The notes beneath the pieces are model-generated. The model saw only the letters and a program-made list of their open reading frames with translations, was not told the DNA's origin and ran no database searches. DNA of 64,000 bases from Desulfosoma sp. (lineage in GTDB: Bacteria; Desulfobacterota; Syntrophobacteria; Syntrophobacterales; DSM-9756), in contig JBBFKY010000003.1 of assembly GCA_037481875.1 (NCBI GenBank), positions 241,235 through 305,234 of the forward strand, read 5' to 3'. The number at the start of each line of letters is the position of its first letter. Positions within the stretch are counted from its first letter, which is position 1. The translations under genes and the position numbers were made by a program. Below, piece by piece: positions 16,402 to 24,782 of this stretch.

Positions 16402-17853
16402 TCATACGGGGCTCTGTCCTATGAGGGATCTTGCCAAACAGTCTTGCATCACCCCCCCTTCCCGGCTTGCCCGGTATCGCCTGGCAGCTTGGACCATCCC
16501 TTGGGCCCAGGCTTCACAGCCCAAGGCATGCAGGTGGCTATAAGTTGCCAGCACGTTTTTATAGCATACTCCATCGCGACCTTCCAAGACCCCGAATCCC
16601 TTTTTCACACGAAAAGCGCATTCCACAAGTCCATGCACATCGACCACTCGTGAATAATGGAATTCGTGCCCTTTAAGCTCAATCCCTTCAGGAAAAAACG
16701 GTGTTTCTCGAATCGATTCCAACACCGTGTAGCCGTGTCCCTGAGGCTTCGTGCCCATGAGCACGGAAAAGGGAAAAATTCCTACCATGGGATAAAGTCC
16801 CTGAGCCGTCTGAATACCTTGGGAAAGATACATCAGACCCCCGCATTCCGCATAAACGGGAAGCCCATTTTCGACAGCCTCTTGAACGGATTTTCTAAAG
16901 GTCACATTGGCCACGAGAAGGGAAAGGTGCGTTTCAGGAAACCCTCCACCTATATAAAGCGCATCCACGTCAGGCAAGACGGGTGTCGTCGTGCTGTCCA
17001 TGAACACCAACTGCGCACCCGCTACTTGAAGGGCTTCCAAATTGTCCGGATAATAGAACTGAAAAACCCGATCTTGAATCACGCCGATACGAACGGGCTC
17101 AAAAAAACCACGGCTCAAGCCCTGTGGGAGCGCCTCAGCAGGCTGCCCCAGTGGCTCCGCGGTACGTGCCACATCGAGAATGCCATCCACATCCACATAC
17201 CGCAGCATGCATTCGGAGAGCCTCTCCAAGGTGTCCTGCAAACACAGGTGTTCCTGAACCGGCAATAGCCCCATGTGACGTTCGGGAAACATAATCCCCA
17301 CATCTTTGGGAAGCACCCCGAGAACAGGAACGCCGCAATCCCTGCGAATGGATTCTGCAACAACCCTTTCATGGCGGGATCCGGCAACGCGATTGAGCAC
17401 CACTCCCGCCACGTTCACTTGGGTATCCAGGCGCTGGCATCCCAGAACCATAGCGGCGGCGGTTCGCGTCACCTTGGTGACATCCAAGACAAGGACCACG
17501 GGGGCTTTGAGAAGCTTGGCCAGTTCGGCCGAAGAACAGGTTCCTCGAGCATCCACCCCGTCGTAAAGCCCTCGGTTTCCCTCGATGAGAGCCACATCCG
17601 CCCCTCGAGCCCGATGCACGAGGGATTGCAGGATTTTCTTTGGGGTCATCAAGTAAGGATCGAGGTTGTAGCAGGGTGAGGAGGCCGCACAACTGAGCCA
17701 TCCCGCGTCAATGTAGTCCGGGCCTTTCTTGAAAGGCACGACACGCAGCCCCTTTCCTCGAGTCAGAGCGGCGGCGAGGCCGGTGGACACCAGCGTCTTG
17801 CCGGCTCCTCCCCGCAAGGCTGCGATCAACAGACGCGGAGTGTTGTGCAGCAT
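16402..17853 (-). CDS. dsrN: Siroheme amidase DsrN / cobyrinate a,c-diamide synthase (CbiA/CobB family)
   Basis: The 483-residue protein begins MLHNTPRLLIAALRGGAGKT, a P-loop of the dethiobiotin synthase-like ATPase domain, with VPFKKGPDYIDAGWL and GLYDGVD following. The C-terminal class I glutamine amidotransferase domain has the nucleophile in YAECGGLMYLSQG and a conserved GHEFHYS. CbiA/CobB amidates cobyrinate side chains; in dsr operons its relative DsrN is held to amidate siroheme for DsrAB. Position directly after dsrB favours DsrN here. ATG 17853 is chosen over GTG 17901, which lies inside a hairpin. The spacing to dsrB is 56 bases. A dual role in cobalamin synthesis is possible. Confidence 0.85.
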   Translation of the reverse strand: MLHNTPRLLIAALRGGAGKTLVSTGLAAALTRGKGLRVVPFKKGPDYIDAGWLSCAASSPCYNLDPYLMTPKKILQSLVHRARGADVALIEGNRGLYDGVDARGTCSSAELAKLLKAPVVLVLDVTKVTRTAAAMVLGCQRLDTQVNVAGVVLNRVAGSRHERVVAESIRRDCGVPVLGVLPKDVGIMFPERHMGLLPVQEHLCLQDTLERLSECMLRYVDVDGILDVARTAEPLGQPAEALPQGLSRGFFEPVRIGVIQDRVFQFYYPDNLEALQVAGAQLVFMDSTTTPVLPDVDALYIGGGFPETHLSLLVANVTFRKSVQEAVENGLPVYAECGGLMYLSQGIQTAQGLYPMVGIFPFSVLMGTKPQGHGYTVLESIRETPFFPEGIELKGHEFHYSRVVDVHGLVECAFRVKKGFGVLEGRDGVCYKNVLATYSHLHALGCEAWAQGMVQAARRYRASREGGVMQDCLARSLIGQSPV

Positions 17854-17868
17854 CGTCGGTTCACCAGC

Positions 17869-17902
17869 GGTGCCGCCAGCCTTTTGCAGGGCCGGCGGCA
17901 CC
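17869..17902 (-). repeat. Stable hairpin between dsrB and dsrN
   Basis: Read on the minus strand, GGTGCCGCCGGCC and GGCTGGCGGCACC pair over 13 positions (one G-U) around eight bases. It starts seven bases after the dsrB stop and has no T run, so it is more likely an mRNA-stabilising or processing element than a terminator. Confidence 0.75.
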
Positions 17903-17909
17903 TGCCTTT

Positions 17910-19010
17910 TTAGAACTTGAACTGCGTTGTGGTCCGCCAGGTCATCATGGCGAGCCTGTAGTCGTCAATGTGCTCATGGCGGAATTCGATTCCTGTCTTT
18001 TCAAAGAACCGTTCCCACCCGATGCGTTCGATCCACTCCCCGACACGCTCATAGCGACGTGCATCGGAAGCGTAGGTTTCCAGCATCTTCTTGATCGTTT
18101 GAACCGTTGTCGGCCAACGCGGCGGTTCGTTGGGAATATAGGGCACGGCCAGCTTGGAGAACTTAGGCGGCACACGGGAGTTGGACACTTTGCCACCCAC
18201 CCACAGAGCGATACCGTCACCTTCGCCGTCCGCCAAGGGCAGGGCCGGACACATGGTGTAGCAGTTCCCGCAGAACATACAGCGGTTTTCGTTGATCTCG
18301 ACGCTCTTGTAGTCCCCGACCTTTTTCGGCTTGATGGCGGCCGTCGGACACGCCGCGATGACCAACGGAATTTCGCAAACGTTCTGGACACGTTCGTGCT
18401 CGATGATGGGCGGTTTACGGTGCACACCCAGAATCGCGATATCCGAACAATGGACGGCGCCGCACATGTTCAAGCAGCAGGCCAGAGAGATACGCACCTG
18501 GGCCGGCAGCTTATGCGAACCGAAATACTCAAACAGTTCGTCCATGACCGCCTTGACGATACCTGAAGCATCGATGGCCGGAGTATGGCAATGGACCCAA
18601 CCTTGGGTATGAACGACGTTGGTTACGCTGGCACCAGTACCGCCGATGGGGAACCAGTTGCCACGGCTCTTCAGATCGTCGATCAGAGGTTTGAGCTTGG
18701 CTTTGTCATCGACCATGAATTCGATGTTGTTTCGAGTCGTCCAGCGCACATAGCCGCCGCAGTGCTTGTCGGCGATATCGCAGACCTCTCGAATCAAGTC
18801 CACCGAAAGGAGACGAGCCGCACCCACGCGTACCGTGTAGACTTCGGCGCCGGTTTCGGAGACGTGGACCAGAACACCCGGCTCCAAAATTTCATGGTAT
18901 TTCCATTTACCGTAGTTTTCCTTGATAAATGGAGGGAAGAACTTGTCGTATTTCGGGGGACCGATATCGGTAAGACGATCTTTCATGATGTCACTAGGAT
19001 CGAATGGCAT
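17910..19010 (-). CDS. dsrB: Dissimilatory sulfite reductase beta subunit
   Basis: The 366-residue protein starts [19 protein letters not shown]. It has the siroheme/[4Fe-4S] segment [20 protein letters not shown] and an inserted ferredoxin domain [20 protein letters not shown] preceded by [10 protein letters not shown]. With DsrA it forms the alpha2-beta2 enzyme that reduces sulfite in the cytoplasm, passing sulfur to DsrC. GGAGGAG lies seven bases before ATG 19010 and overlaps the dsrA stop region (11-base gap), so translation of the two is tied. Length is normal for the family. Second subunit gene after dsrA; followed by the hairpin and dsrN. Confidence 0.97.
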   Translation of the reverse strand: MPFDPSDIMKDRLTDIGPPKYDKFFPPFIKENYGKWKYHEILEPGVLVHVSETGAEVYTVRVGAARLLSVDLIREVCDIADKHCGGYVRWTTRNNIEFMVDDKAKLKPLIDDLKSRGNWFPIGGTGASVTNVVHTQGWVHCHTPAIDASGIVKAVMDELFEYFGSHKLPAQVRISLACCLNMCGAVHCSDIAILGVHRKPPIIEHERVQNVCEIPLVIAACPTAAIKPKKVGDYKSVEINENRCMFCGNCYTMCPALPLADGEGDGIALWVGGKVSNSRVPPKFSKLAVPYIPNEPPRWPTTVQTIKKMLETYASDARRYERVGEWIERIGWERFFEKTGIEFRHEHIDDYRLAMMTWRTTTQFKF

Positions 19011-19021
19011 GGTGTCTCCTC

Positions 19022-20296
19022 CTATGCATGATGCCGTTCGCGGTAAGCCTTCCCATCGCGTTCCCAGCCGCCAGGGACGTCCGCAGGATCGTAAAAGATG
19101 TAAGGATTAAAGCGAGGCGTATTGATCATGCGCGGATCGGGTTCCACCTCCACGGCCTTCAGGAATTCCCTCAAGCCGAGCCGCTGAATGAGTTCACCCA
19201 AACGCTCGCGGTTCTTGCCGTTTTCCATCCACCAATCCCACATCTTTTCCACGAAAGAGTGAAATTCTTCGTAAGGCGGTTCCATCTTCATGAAAGGAAT
19301 GATGACGCTGGAAAGCTGGGCACCCTCCAAAATGGGGGCTTTGGCGCCGCACAAAATGGTAGCGCCCACGTCGGTACCCGGCCGCAAGGCACGAGGCATC
19401 ACGTTGATGCAATGCATGCAGCGCGTACAGTCTTCATCCCAAATTTTCAGGTTCTTGCCGTCCCATTCCATGCAGCGGGTAGGACAGAGGTCGATGACTT
19501 CCTTTTGAATGTCCAGTTTACGTTTTTCAAACCCGTGGGATCCCCCGTTGGGAACCAGTTCGCCACCCACATACGCGCGCACGGCTTCCTGATCAATGCG
19601 GATTTTGTCCCTCCAGGTTCCGATGATAGAGCAATCGGCCCGGGCAATGGCCGCCACGCAGTCGTTGGGGCATCCAGAAGCCTTAAACTTAAACTTGTAG
19701 GGGAACATGGGACGATGAAGCTCGTCCTGATACCGCATCGTGATGTCATAAATGATGTCTTGGGTGTCCAGACAAGACCATTCGCAACGGGCTTTGCCCA
19801 CACAGCCTTCCGGAGTCCGCATGTTGGATCCGGAACCGCCCAGGTCCATGCCCAGCTCATGGGTCAGCCGGTAAAAGATGGGCTCCAACTGATCCGTAGT
19901 GGTCCCAAGCAAAATCACGTCGCCGGTGGAGCCATGCATGTTGGTCAAGCCGCTGCCGTGTTCTTCCCAAATGTCGCACAGCTTGCGGAGCACTTCGGAT
20001 GTGTAGAACTTGCTTGCCGGCTGATTGACACGCATGGTGTGGAAATGGGCCACGTTGGGGAAGAGATCCGGCCGGTCACAGTACCGCCCGATCACGCCGC
20101 CTCCGTAACCGAAAACGCCCACGATGCCGCCGTGCTTCCAGTGCCCCTCTTTGTGCTCATAGGACATTTCCAAGAGCCCCAGAAGGTCTTCGCACATGGG
20201 TTTTCTGGCCGCCACGCGCTTGATGTCGGTCACGAAGCTCGGCCATGGACCCTTTTCCAGTTCATCAAGCATTGGGGTCGCATGCTTTAAAGCCAT
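19022..20296 (-). CDS. dsrA: Dissimilatory sulfite reductase alpha subunit
   Basis: The 424-residue protein starts [20 protein letters not shown]. The siroheme and [4Fe-4S] ligands appear as [11 protein letters not shown] and [15 protein letters not shown], with the [19 protein letters not shown] and [13 protein letters not shown] segments seen in DsrA. The inserted ferredoxin domain shows CPTRCMEW and [16 protein letters not shown]. It is the catalytic subunit binding functional siroheme. AGGAGG stands seven bases before ATG 20296. dsrD lies 135 bases upstream and dsrB 11 bases downstream. An antisense frame of similar length is a shadow. Confidence 0.98.
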   Translation of the reverse strand: MALKHATPMLDELEKGPWPSFVTDIKRVAARKPMCEDLLGLLEMSYEHKEGHWKHGGIVGVFGYGGGVIGRYCDRPDLFPNVAHFHTMRVNQPASKFYTSEVLRKLCDIWEEHGSGLTNMHGSTGDVILLGTTTDQLEPIFYRLTHELGMDLGGSGSNMRTPEGCVGKARCEWSCLDTQDIIYDITMRYQDELHRPMFPYKFKFKASGCPNDCVAAIARADCSIIGTWRDKIRIDQEAVRAYVGGELVPNGGSHGFEKRKLDIQKEVIDLCPTRCMEWDGKNLKIWDEDCTRCMHCINVMPRALRPGTDVGATILCGAKAPILEGAQLSSVIIPFMKMEPPYEEFHSFVEKMWDWWMENGKNRERLGELIQRLGLREFLKAVEVEPDPRMINTPRFNPYIFYDPADVPGGWERDGKAYRERHHA

Positions 20297-20431
20297 CCTT
20301 CTACCTCCTTAAGAGAATGAGAAAACCCGCTTACACACACCGACGCCCCAAAAAGCGTTCGGTCCCGGCAGCCTTTGATCCAGCTTACACCTTGAGCCAG
20401 AACCTGCTTCTTTGGGCGAACACCCCTAAAA

Positions 20432-20668
20432 CTATTTCATTTTTTCTTCTTCAGCCGCCACATCGTCCACGCCGGGCAGCATGTAAAGGGTCGTGCTGCC
20501 GCTCGACCAATACTTGACCTTGCCTTCTTCCACAAGCTCGTTGATGATCTTTTTTGCTTCACGCATCTTGAGCTCAGGCACGGCCTTGCAAAGGTCGTTG
20601 AAGTAAAGCTTGGTTTTTTTCTGAGTTTTCATGTACTCAAGAATTTTTGCCTTGGCCTCTTCACTCAT
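20432..20668 (-). CDS. dsrD: DsrD, activator of dissimilatory sulfite reductase
   Basis: The 78-residue protein starts MSEEAKAKILEYMKTQKKTK and contains YFNDLCKAVPELKMREAKKI and GKVKYWSSGSTTLYML, the winged-helix fold of DsrD at the usual length. DsrD raises DsrAB activity in vitro in published work and does not appear to bind DNA. AAAGGAGAGG precedes ATG 20668. Unlike the textbook dsrABD order it lies upstream of dsrA, as the first gene after the promoter, with 135 bases in between. The acidic EEEKMK tail is ordinary. Confidence 0.95.
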   Translation of the reverse strand: MSEEAKAKILEYMKTQKKTKLYFNDLCKAVPELKMREAKKIINELVEEGKVKYWSSGSTTLYMLPGVDDVAAEEEKMK

Positions 20669-20751
20669 GGTCCTCTCCTTTGTGATAGAAAAACAGCAAC
20701 ATCGGAAGCCTTTGCGCTCCCGCCGATCCATTCGCTACTGGTAAATGAGAA

Positions 20752-20767
20752 AGTGAATCTATTCACT
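20752..20767. promoter_or_regulatory. Palindromic operator candidate at the dsr promoter
   Basis: AGTGAAT-AG-ATTCACT (minus strand) is a perfect 7-bp inverted repeat with a two-base centre. It starts 14 bases downstream of the -10 box, so inside the early transcribed region, a position typical of a repressor site. The regulator is unknown; FNR/CRP-type and other symmetric sites have comparable geometry. Confidence 0.55.
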
Positions 20768-20780
20768 CGCAGCCCACACC

Positions 20781-20810
20781 TCTATAAACTTGGGTTTCAA
20801 GCTTTGTCAA
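20781..20810 (-). promoter_or_regulatory. Promoter of the dsrDAB-dsrN-dsrC operon
   Basis: Minus strand TTGACA (20810-20805) and TATAGA (20786-20781) are 18 bases apart; the start of dsrD is about 110 bases downstream. A consensus -35 box fits a highly expressed operon. Confidence 0.7.
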
Positions 20811-21056
20811 CAAAAAACCCGGCCGATGACGGCGCGTGGCAAAGCGCCGATCCTTTGGGGTTTCAATGTCATACCCGCCCTGCCGTGACATACGGAAAAG
20901 AACGTCAGGCTCAAAAACAGAGAATCACCTCCCTCGAGAGGACTCAAGGCGAAAAGGTTTCGTATCGTTTGGAGGGCGGGGACATCCGTTTGCCTTCCAA
21001 AATCCTCTTCCAATACTTGGAAGTACCTCTGACTATTTCTTGAGTCATCACGTGTA

Positions 21057-21450
21057 GGAGCCTGTCTGAGAACTCACAGTACCAAGGTCTCTCGCCGTTT
21101 CATGGGAGCGTGGGCGTCCCGCACGCATTAGGAGCGTGGCGCTCGCATCATGTGTGTGCTGGGAATCGATTTTCCGGAAAAGGTATGCTCTTTTTTCAAT
21201 GTCGCGCAAGCTGGTAGGTTTCTGCCGGTACCCCATCTGTAGAGGCGGACCTGTGTGTCCACCCCAAAGGATTGTCGTGCCTGAACGCCCTAGGGGCGGA
21301 CACATGGGTCCGCCCCTACGAGGGTGACCGAGAATTTATCTTTGGGAACGGAGAAGTCCCGCATACATAAACGGCAGGTCAGAGGCACGAGCTCGCAGGA
21401 AAACAAACGTCTTGCGGCGTAGGGGCAAGGCGGCGTCTCGCCCCTGCAAA
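21057..21450 (+). repeat. Intergenic repeat copy 1 (long form, plus orientation)
   Basis: The stretch starts with the family core (GTCTGAGAACTCACAGTACC near 21064) and runs through GC-rich hairpins such as AGGGGCGGACACATGGGTCC paired with its complement and AGGGGCAAGG...CGCCCCT. From about 21098 to 21450 it matches, in reverse orientation, 50061-50490; the shared TGTCGCGCAAGCTGGTAGG is exact. The whole interval 20811-21726, over 900 bases, holds no gene I can support beyond this repeat. Confidence 0.8.
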
Positions 21451-21726
21451 GGCTAAACCTGGCTGTTTCCTGGTGGTGCGGGCCTTGGGCCCGGTCTTTG
21501 TGCTGGTGTCCCGCCCTCAAGAGGAACGGGCTGGAAACTTGCTTTACCCGGGGAAAAAACCTGGTTCAGGCTTGTAAGGGCGAGGCGTGCTTCGCCTCTT
21601 CTTTGAAATGACATTCCATGCAACGGTCATGATGCGTTCTCGGAAAGGCTTCCAGTGTCACCGTTCGTTTTGCCGAGGTGGATGGAGTGGCACAAATGCC
21701 CAATCTTCCCCTCGTTTGACCTTTTC

Positions 21727-21755
21727 TTGACAGTGCCTCGTGCCCTTGTTAGGTT
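21727..21755 (+). promoter_or_regulatory. Candidate promoter of the TPR protein gene
   Basis: TTGACA (21727-21732) and TAGGTT (21750-21755) are 17 bases apart, about 95 bases before the start. The -35 is consensus, the -10 weak. Confidence 0.45.
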
Positions 21756-21850
21756 CCCGAGGCAATTTCGAAAGCGGGTGGAAATTCCCTCATTGGGGGA
21801 CGCCGCCACCCCCGTTCCAGGACGGACAAATCTTTGGTGCGAGGACGACC

Positions 21851-22465
21851 ATGACCGATTCTTCCAAAGAGGCAAAACAGCTTGAGTCGGATCTCAATCA
21901 ATATATTCGCTACCTACGTGAGCGGATTTTCTTCGAACCTGACTCGCCCGTGTTTCACTACAACCTAGGCTTGGCCTACGCACGTAAGGGCCTGCGCGCG
22001 GAAGCCATTGCGGAATTTCGTCAGGCCATCGCCTGTGATCCTTCCATGGCCCAAGCCTATGTGAATTTAGGAGGGCTTCTTTTTCAGGAAGGCGACTTGG
22101 ACAAGTGCATCGAGGCCAACCGAAAAGCTCTGGAACTGGATCCGACCCTTGCCATGGCCTATAGCAATTTAGGTTTTGCGTACCTTCAAAAGGGAGACCC
22201 GCAGGCCGCCGTCGCCGCCTGTCAAAAAGCGGTTGAGCTGATGCCGAATCTTTTACAAGCCTATAACAACCTGGCCATCGCCCACATTCAAAGGAGGGAA
22301 TGGCAGGAAAGCATTGCAGCCTCTCTTCGAGCTTTGGAAATCAAACCGGATTTTGCTCCGGCCCATTTCAATCTCTATGTGGCCTATGAAGCCTTGGGGG
22401 ACGAGGAAAATGCCGCCAAACACAGACAACGGGCCCAAGCCCTAGGCTATCCTCTGGATGACTAA
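21851..22465 (+). CDS. Tetratricopeptide repeat protein
   Basis: The 204-residue protein is made of about five TPR units; clear ones begin FHYNLGLAYARKGLRAEAIA, AQAYVNLGGLLFQEGDLDKC, AMAYSNLGFAYLQKGDPQAA, LQAYNNLAIAHIQRREWQES and APAHFNLYVAYEALGDEENA. There is no signal peptide, so a cytoplasmic scaffold or adaptor is likely; the partner is unknown. ATG 21851 with GAGGA six bases upstream is used; the longer frame from 21740 lies in sequence without repeats. The FKBP gene follows 55 bases later and may be cotranscribed. Confidence 0.85.
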   Translation: MTDSSKEAKQLESDLNQYIRYLRERIFFEPDSPVFHYNLGLAYARKGLRAEAIAEFRQAIACDPSMAQAYVNLGGLLFQEGDLDKCIEANRKALELDPTLAMAYSNLGFAYLQKGDPQAAVAACQKAVELMPNLLQAYNNLAIAHIQRREWQESIAASLRALEIKPDFAPAHFNLYVAYEALGDEENAAKHRQRAQALGYPLDD

Positions 22466-22520
22466 GCTCCTTTAGGTCTTTAAAGAAAAAGTAAAGTTCC
22501 CTTCACCTGGAGAAAACATC

Positions 22521-23024
22521 GTGTTAGTGGACGAAGAAGCTCCTTTGGAAGTGCTCAAAGACCGCCTTGTCGTACTGGAATATACCGTCACCCTTGAAGA
22601 CGGCTCTGTGATCCTTGGAGGAGACGAGCCGGCGGCCATGAATTTCGCCGTAGGCTACGGTCAGGTTCTTCCTGCGCTGGAAGCCCGCCTTTTGGGACAC
22701 AAGGAAGGGGAAACACTACAGTTTGTGATTCCCGCCGACGAGGCTTTCGGGCCCTATGATCCCCGCCAGGTAAAGCGTCGCTCTTTTGAAGACTTTCCTC
22801 AGGGCCGTGATCTCCAGCCCGGGAAATGGGTTCTCGCCTCCAACGACCGCACGGGCGCACGGTATAGCTATTATGTTCAGTCGAAAGACGACGAAGGGGT
22901 GGTTTTGGATTTCAATCATCCTCTGGCCGGACACGATCTTTACTATCATGTGAATATCCTTAAAGTTCGAGATTTGACCCCCGAAGAACTGGTCGAGCTC
23001 CGCCCGTGTCAAGGGGCGTCGTGA
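22521..23024 (+). CDS. FKBP-type peptidyl-prolyl isomerase, SlyD-like
   Basis: The 167-residue protein starts at GTG 22521, preceded by GGAGAAAA. It has the SlyD-like pattern VVLEYTVTLEDGSVI, a GYGQVLPALEARLLGHKEGE segment, and EAFGPYDPRQVKRRSFEDFP, followed by the insert-in-flap domain and NHPLAGHDLYYHVNILKV. Such proteins are cytoplasmic chaperone-isomerases. The His-rich metal tail of E. coli SlyD is absent. It probably shares an operon with the TPR protein. Confidence 0.88.
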   Translation: MLVDEEAPLEVLKDRLVVLEYTVTLEDGSVILGGDEPAAMNFAVGYGQVLPALEARLLGHKEGETLQFVIPADEAFGPYDPRQVKRRSFEDFPQGRDLQPGKWVLASNDRTGARYSYYVQSKDDEGVVLDFNHPLAGHDLYYHVNILKVRDLTPEELVELRPCQGAS

Positions 23025-23136
23025 CGTCCATGGTGCCGAAAGTTTTCTGAAGATAGCGAAAATTTTGAGTCTTCGGCACAGACCGTGAAAGGTTCGCACA
23101 CCAAACGCACGGGGGCCTGATCCCACCCGAAAGCCT

Positions 23137-23164
23137 GCGGGCGGACACTTCGGTCCGCCCCTAC
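23137..23164. repeat. GC-rich intergenic hairpin of the repeat family
   Basis: GCGGGCGGAC-acttcg-GTCCGCCCCT is an inverted repeat of the same kind as in the copies near 21.3 and 50.3 kb. It lies in the 295-base spacer after the FKBP gene, which holds no gene. Confidence 0.65.
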
Positions 23165-23319
23165 AGGGTCGGGTCCATGGGCGAATACGGGGGCGCTTTA
23201 AGGAATCGATGGAACAAACAAGCGAAAACCGGTGGAACGAAATGGCGTGCGGACGTTTAGGTTTCGGGATGAGCGGATTCTGCAGCCAGGACCGATCCCG
23301 CTTTATTGAAAGGAAGGTC

Positions 23320-23655
23320 TCAGGCCTTTTCCCCTTGGGTGCGTTCGAACCAGCGGCAGAACGCATACACAGCCATGGCTCTGTTGTCTTGGCGCAGCAA
23401 CCCCCGGCATAGATCCACCAGTTCCTTGTGATGGCTTCGCAGTCGTTCATCATGCCCTTGGCTTTGGTAAAACTCGGCAAGAATCATCCCGGCTTGTAAA
23501 GCTGTCGCACTGCGGATCTGTTCTCGAGGGTCTTTGGGTTCCTGAAAAGGATCCCAGTTTTCGTAGCCCATTTTCAGAATGCGCTGTTGCCCTCTTTTGG
23601 ACATCTGATCAAAAATAGCTTTCTTACGACGTTCGTATTCCTGGCGGTCTTCCAC
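23320..23655 (-). CDS. Hypothetical 111-residue protein downstream of the siroheme decarboxylase
   Basis: The protein starts at GTG 23655 (MEDRQEYERRKKAIFDQMSK) with ACAGGAG nine bases upstream, 14 bases after the ahbAB stop, so the two are cotranscribed. It is strongly charged and mostly helical, with the segment MSKRGQQRILKMGYENWDPF and a C-terminal region VYAFCRWFERTQGEKA. No membrane segment or metal motif is seen. I do not recognise the family; similar small helical proteins accompany heme genes in some sulfate reducers but I cannot confirm this. Confidence 0.65.
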   Translation of the reverse strand: MEDRQEYERRKKAIFDQMSKRGQQRILKMGYENWDPFQEPKDPREQIRSATALQAGMILAEFYQSQGHDERLRSHHKELVDLCRGLLRQDNRAMAVYAFCRWFERTQGEKA

Positions 23656-23669
23656 GAGCCAAACTCCTG

Positions 23670-24662
23670 TTACGGTTCATTCCAAAAAAGTTTGAGCCTG
23701 ATTTTTTTAAATTCTCGAGTGCTGAAAAGAATTCGGTATTCATCAAGCCCAACGGCTTCGGAAAGCCTTTTAGCGATCTTTCGGCATTCATTTTCCGTTT
23801 TGGCATGGATCATGGCATAGAGATTGTAAGGCCACTGCGCATGAAGAGGTCTCTGGTAACAGTGGCTGACTTCCGGGAAAGCGGCCAGAGCCATGCCTGA
23901 AGCGTCGATGCGTGATGGGTCACATTGCCAAACAACCATACCGTTGGCTCCAAATCCCGCCTGTCGGTGGTTGAGCACGGCCGCAAAGCGTCGAATCCAG
24001 CTCCAAGCCAACCATTGGCGAATAACGCCCATGAGATCCTCATCATTCATGCCCAAAGACCGACCCCATGCAGCAAAGGGACGAGGAACCAAAGGTAAAT
24101 CTTCTTGAAGGCATCGAACCAGTTTCACGTTATGCTCCGAGGCGTGAAAACGTTCCAAAGATTCCAAAGAAGCTTCCGGCAATCCTCCCGCGGAAGTGTC
24201 GGCTTCCGAATCTTCCAGCACATCCAGCACGACGGCGAGTTTATACTTTTTTAGAGCGGGTAAAATGAGCGTGGGCCATCCTCCAGCTTCCCGGGACAGC
24301 CTGGTCACCACGTCATCAAGGCTCCTGCCGGGTGGTACGGCAATGGTAAACCATAGGTTAAAGGAAGCCGGCCGAAGATAGTTATGGCTGACCCCAGGGT
24401 AAGCATTCACCACGCGAGCCGCTTGCTCCGTGTAAGCTTCCGGGACCGCCATGGCCACCAAGCTGCTTTGATACCCCAAAGCACCGGTGTTAAAGATGGC
24501 ACTGATCTGGCGAACCAAGCGCCCGGCCTTTAAGTTTTGGATACGAGAGAGGACCTCTTGTTCTTCAAGGCCGAGCCTTTCCCCCAGCACGGCGTAAGGC
24601 TTCGACTCGATGGGAAAAGAGCGCTGAATGTGGTCCAGCAGCCGACGATCGATACTGTCCAA
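23670..24662 (-). CDS. ahbAB: Siroheme decarboxylase, AhbA-AhbB fusion
   Basis: The 330-residue protein contains two Lrp/AsnC-like units. The first (about 1-150) has an HTH start MDSIDRRLLDHIQRSF, GLEEQEVLSRIQNLKAGRLV and HNYLRPASFNLWFTI. The second (about 170-330) has IRRFAAVLNHRQAGFGANGM, VWQCDP, and SHCYQRPLHAQWPYNLYAMI. These are the AhbA and AhbB signatures. The pair decarboxylates siroheme to didecarboxysiroheme on the heme pathway of sulfate reducers. The subunits are usually separate polypeptides of about 150-170 residues; here they are one. Start is TTG 24662 with AAAGGGA five bases upstream; its first residues match the family start. Confidence 0.9.
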   Translation of the reverse strand: MDSIDRRLLDHIQRSFPIESKPYAVLGERLGLEEQEVLSRIQNLKAGRLVRQISAIFNTGALGYQSSLVAMAVPEAYTEQAARVVNAYPGVSHNYLRPASFNLWFTIAVPPGRSLDDVVTRLSREAGGWPTLILPALKKYKLAVVLDVLEDSEADTSAGGLPEASLESLERFHASEHNVKLVRCLQEDLPLVPRPFAAWGRSLGMNDEDLMGVIRQWLAWSWIRRFAAVLNHRQAGFGANGMVVWQCDPSRIDASGMALAAFPEVSHCYQRPLHAQWPYNLYAMIHAKTENECRKIAKRLSEAVGLDEYRILFSTREFKKIRLKLFWNEP

Positions 24663-24782
24663 AGAAGTCCCTTTCTTCGCTCGAAATATGGGGCCTGCAA
24701 AAGTCAGTTTGGCATCCGTGCCTTCTCATGATAAACATTTTGAGCGGTTAAAGCCAAAACCTTTCTCGCTTGGGAGACTTTC

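Noticed and set aside
17854-17901. GTG start for dsrN at 17901
   Set aside because: The codon lies inside a stable hairpin and the extra residues have no family match; ATG 17853 begins where conservation begins.
19004-20290. A 428-residue plus-strand open frame across dsrA
   Set aside because: It is exactly antisense to dsrA, has no recognisable motif or ribosome site, and arises from the high-GC codon use of dsrA.
21098-21450. CRISPR array or transposon at the 21 kb repeat
   Set aside because: Repeats are not regularly spaced, have no spacers of constant length, and no transposase or cas gene is near.
22716-23480. A 254-residue minus-strand frame from the FKBP gene into the repeat spacer
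   Set aside because: Composition is arginine- and proline-rich, it overlaps two real genes and passes through a repeat.
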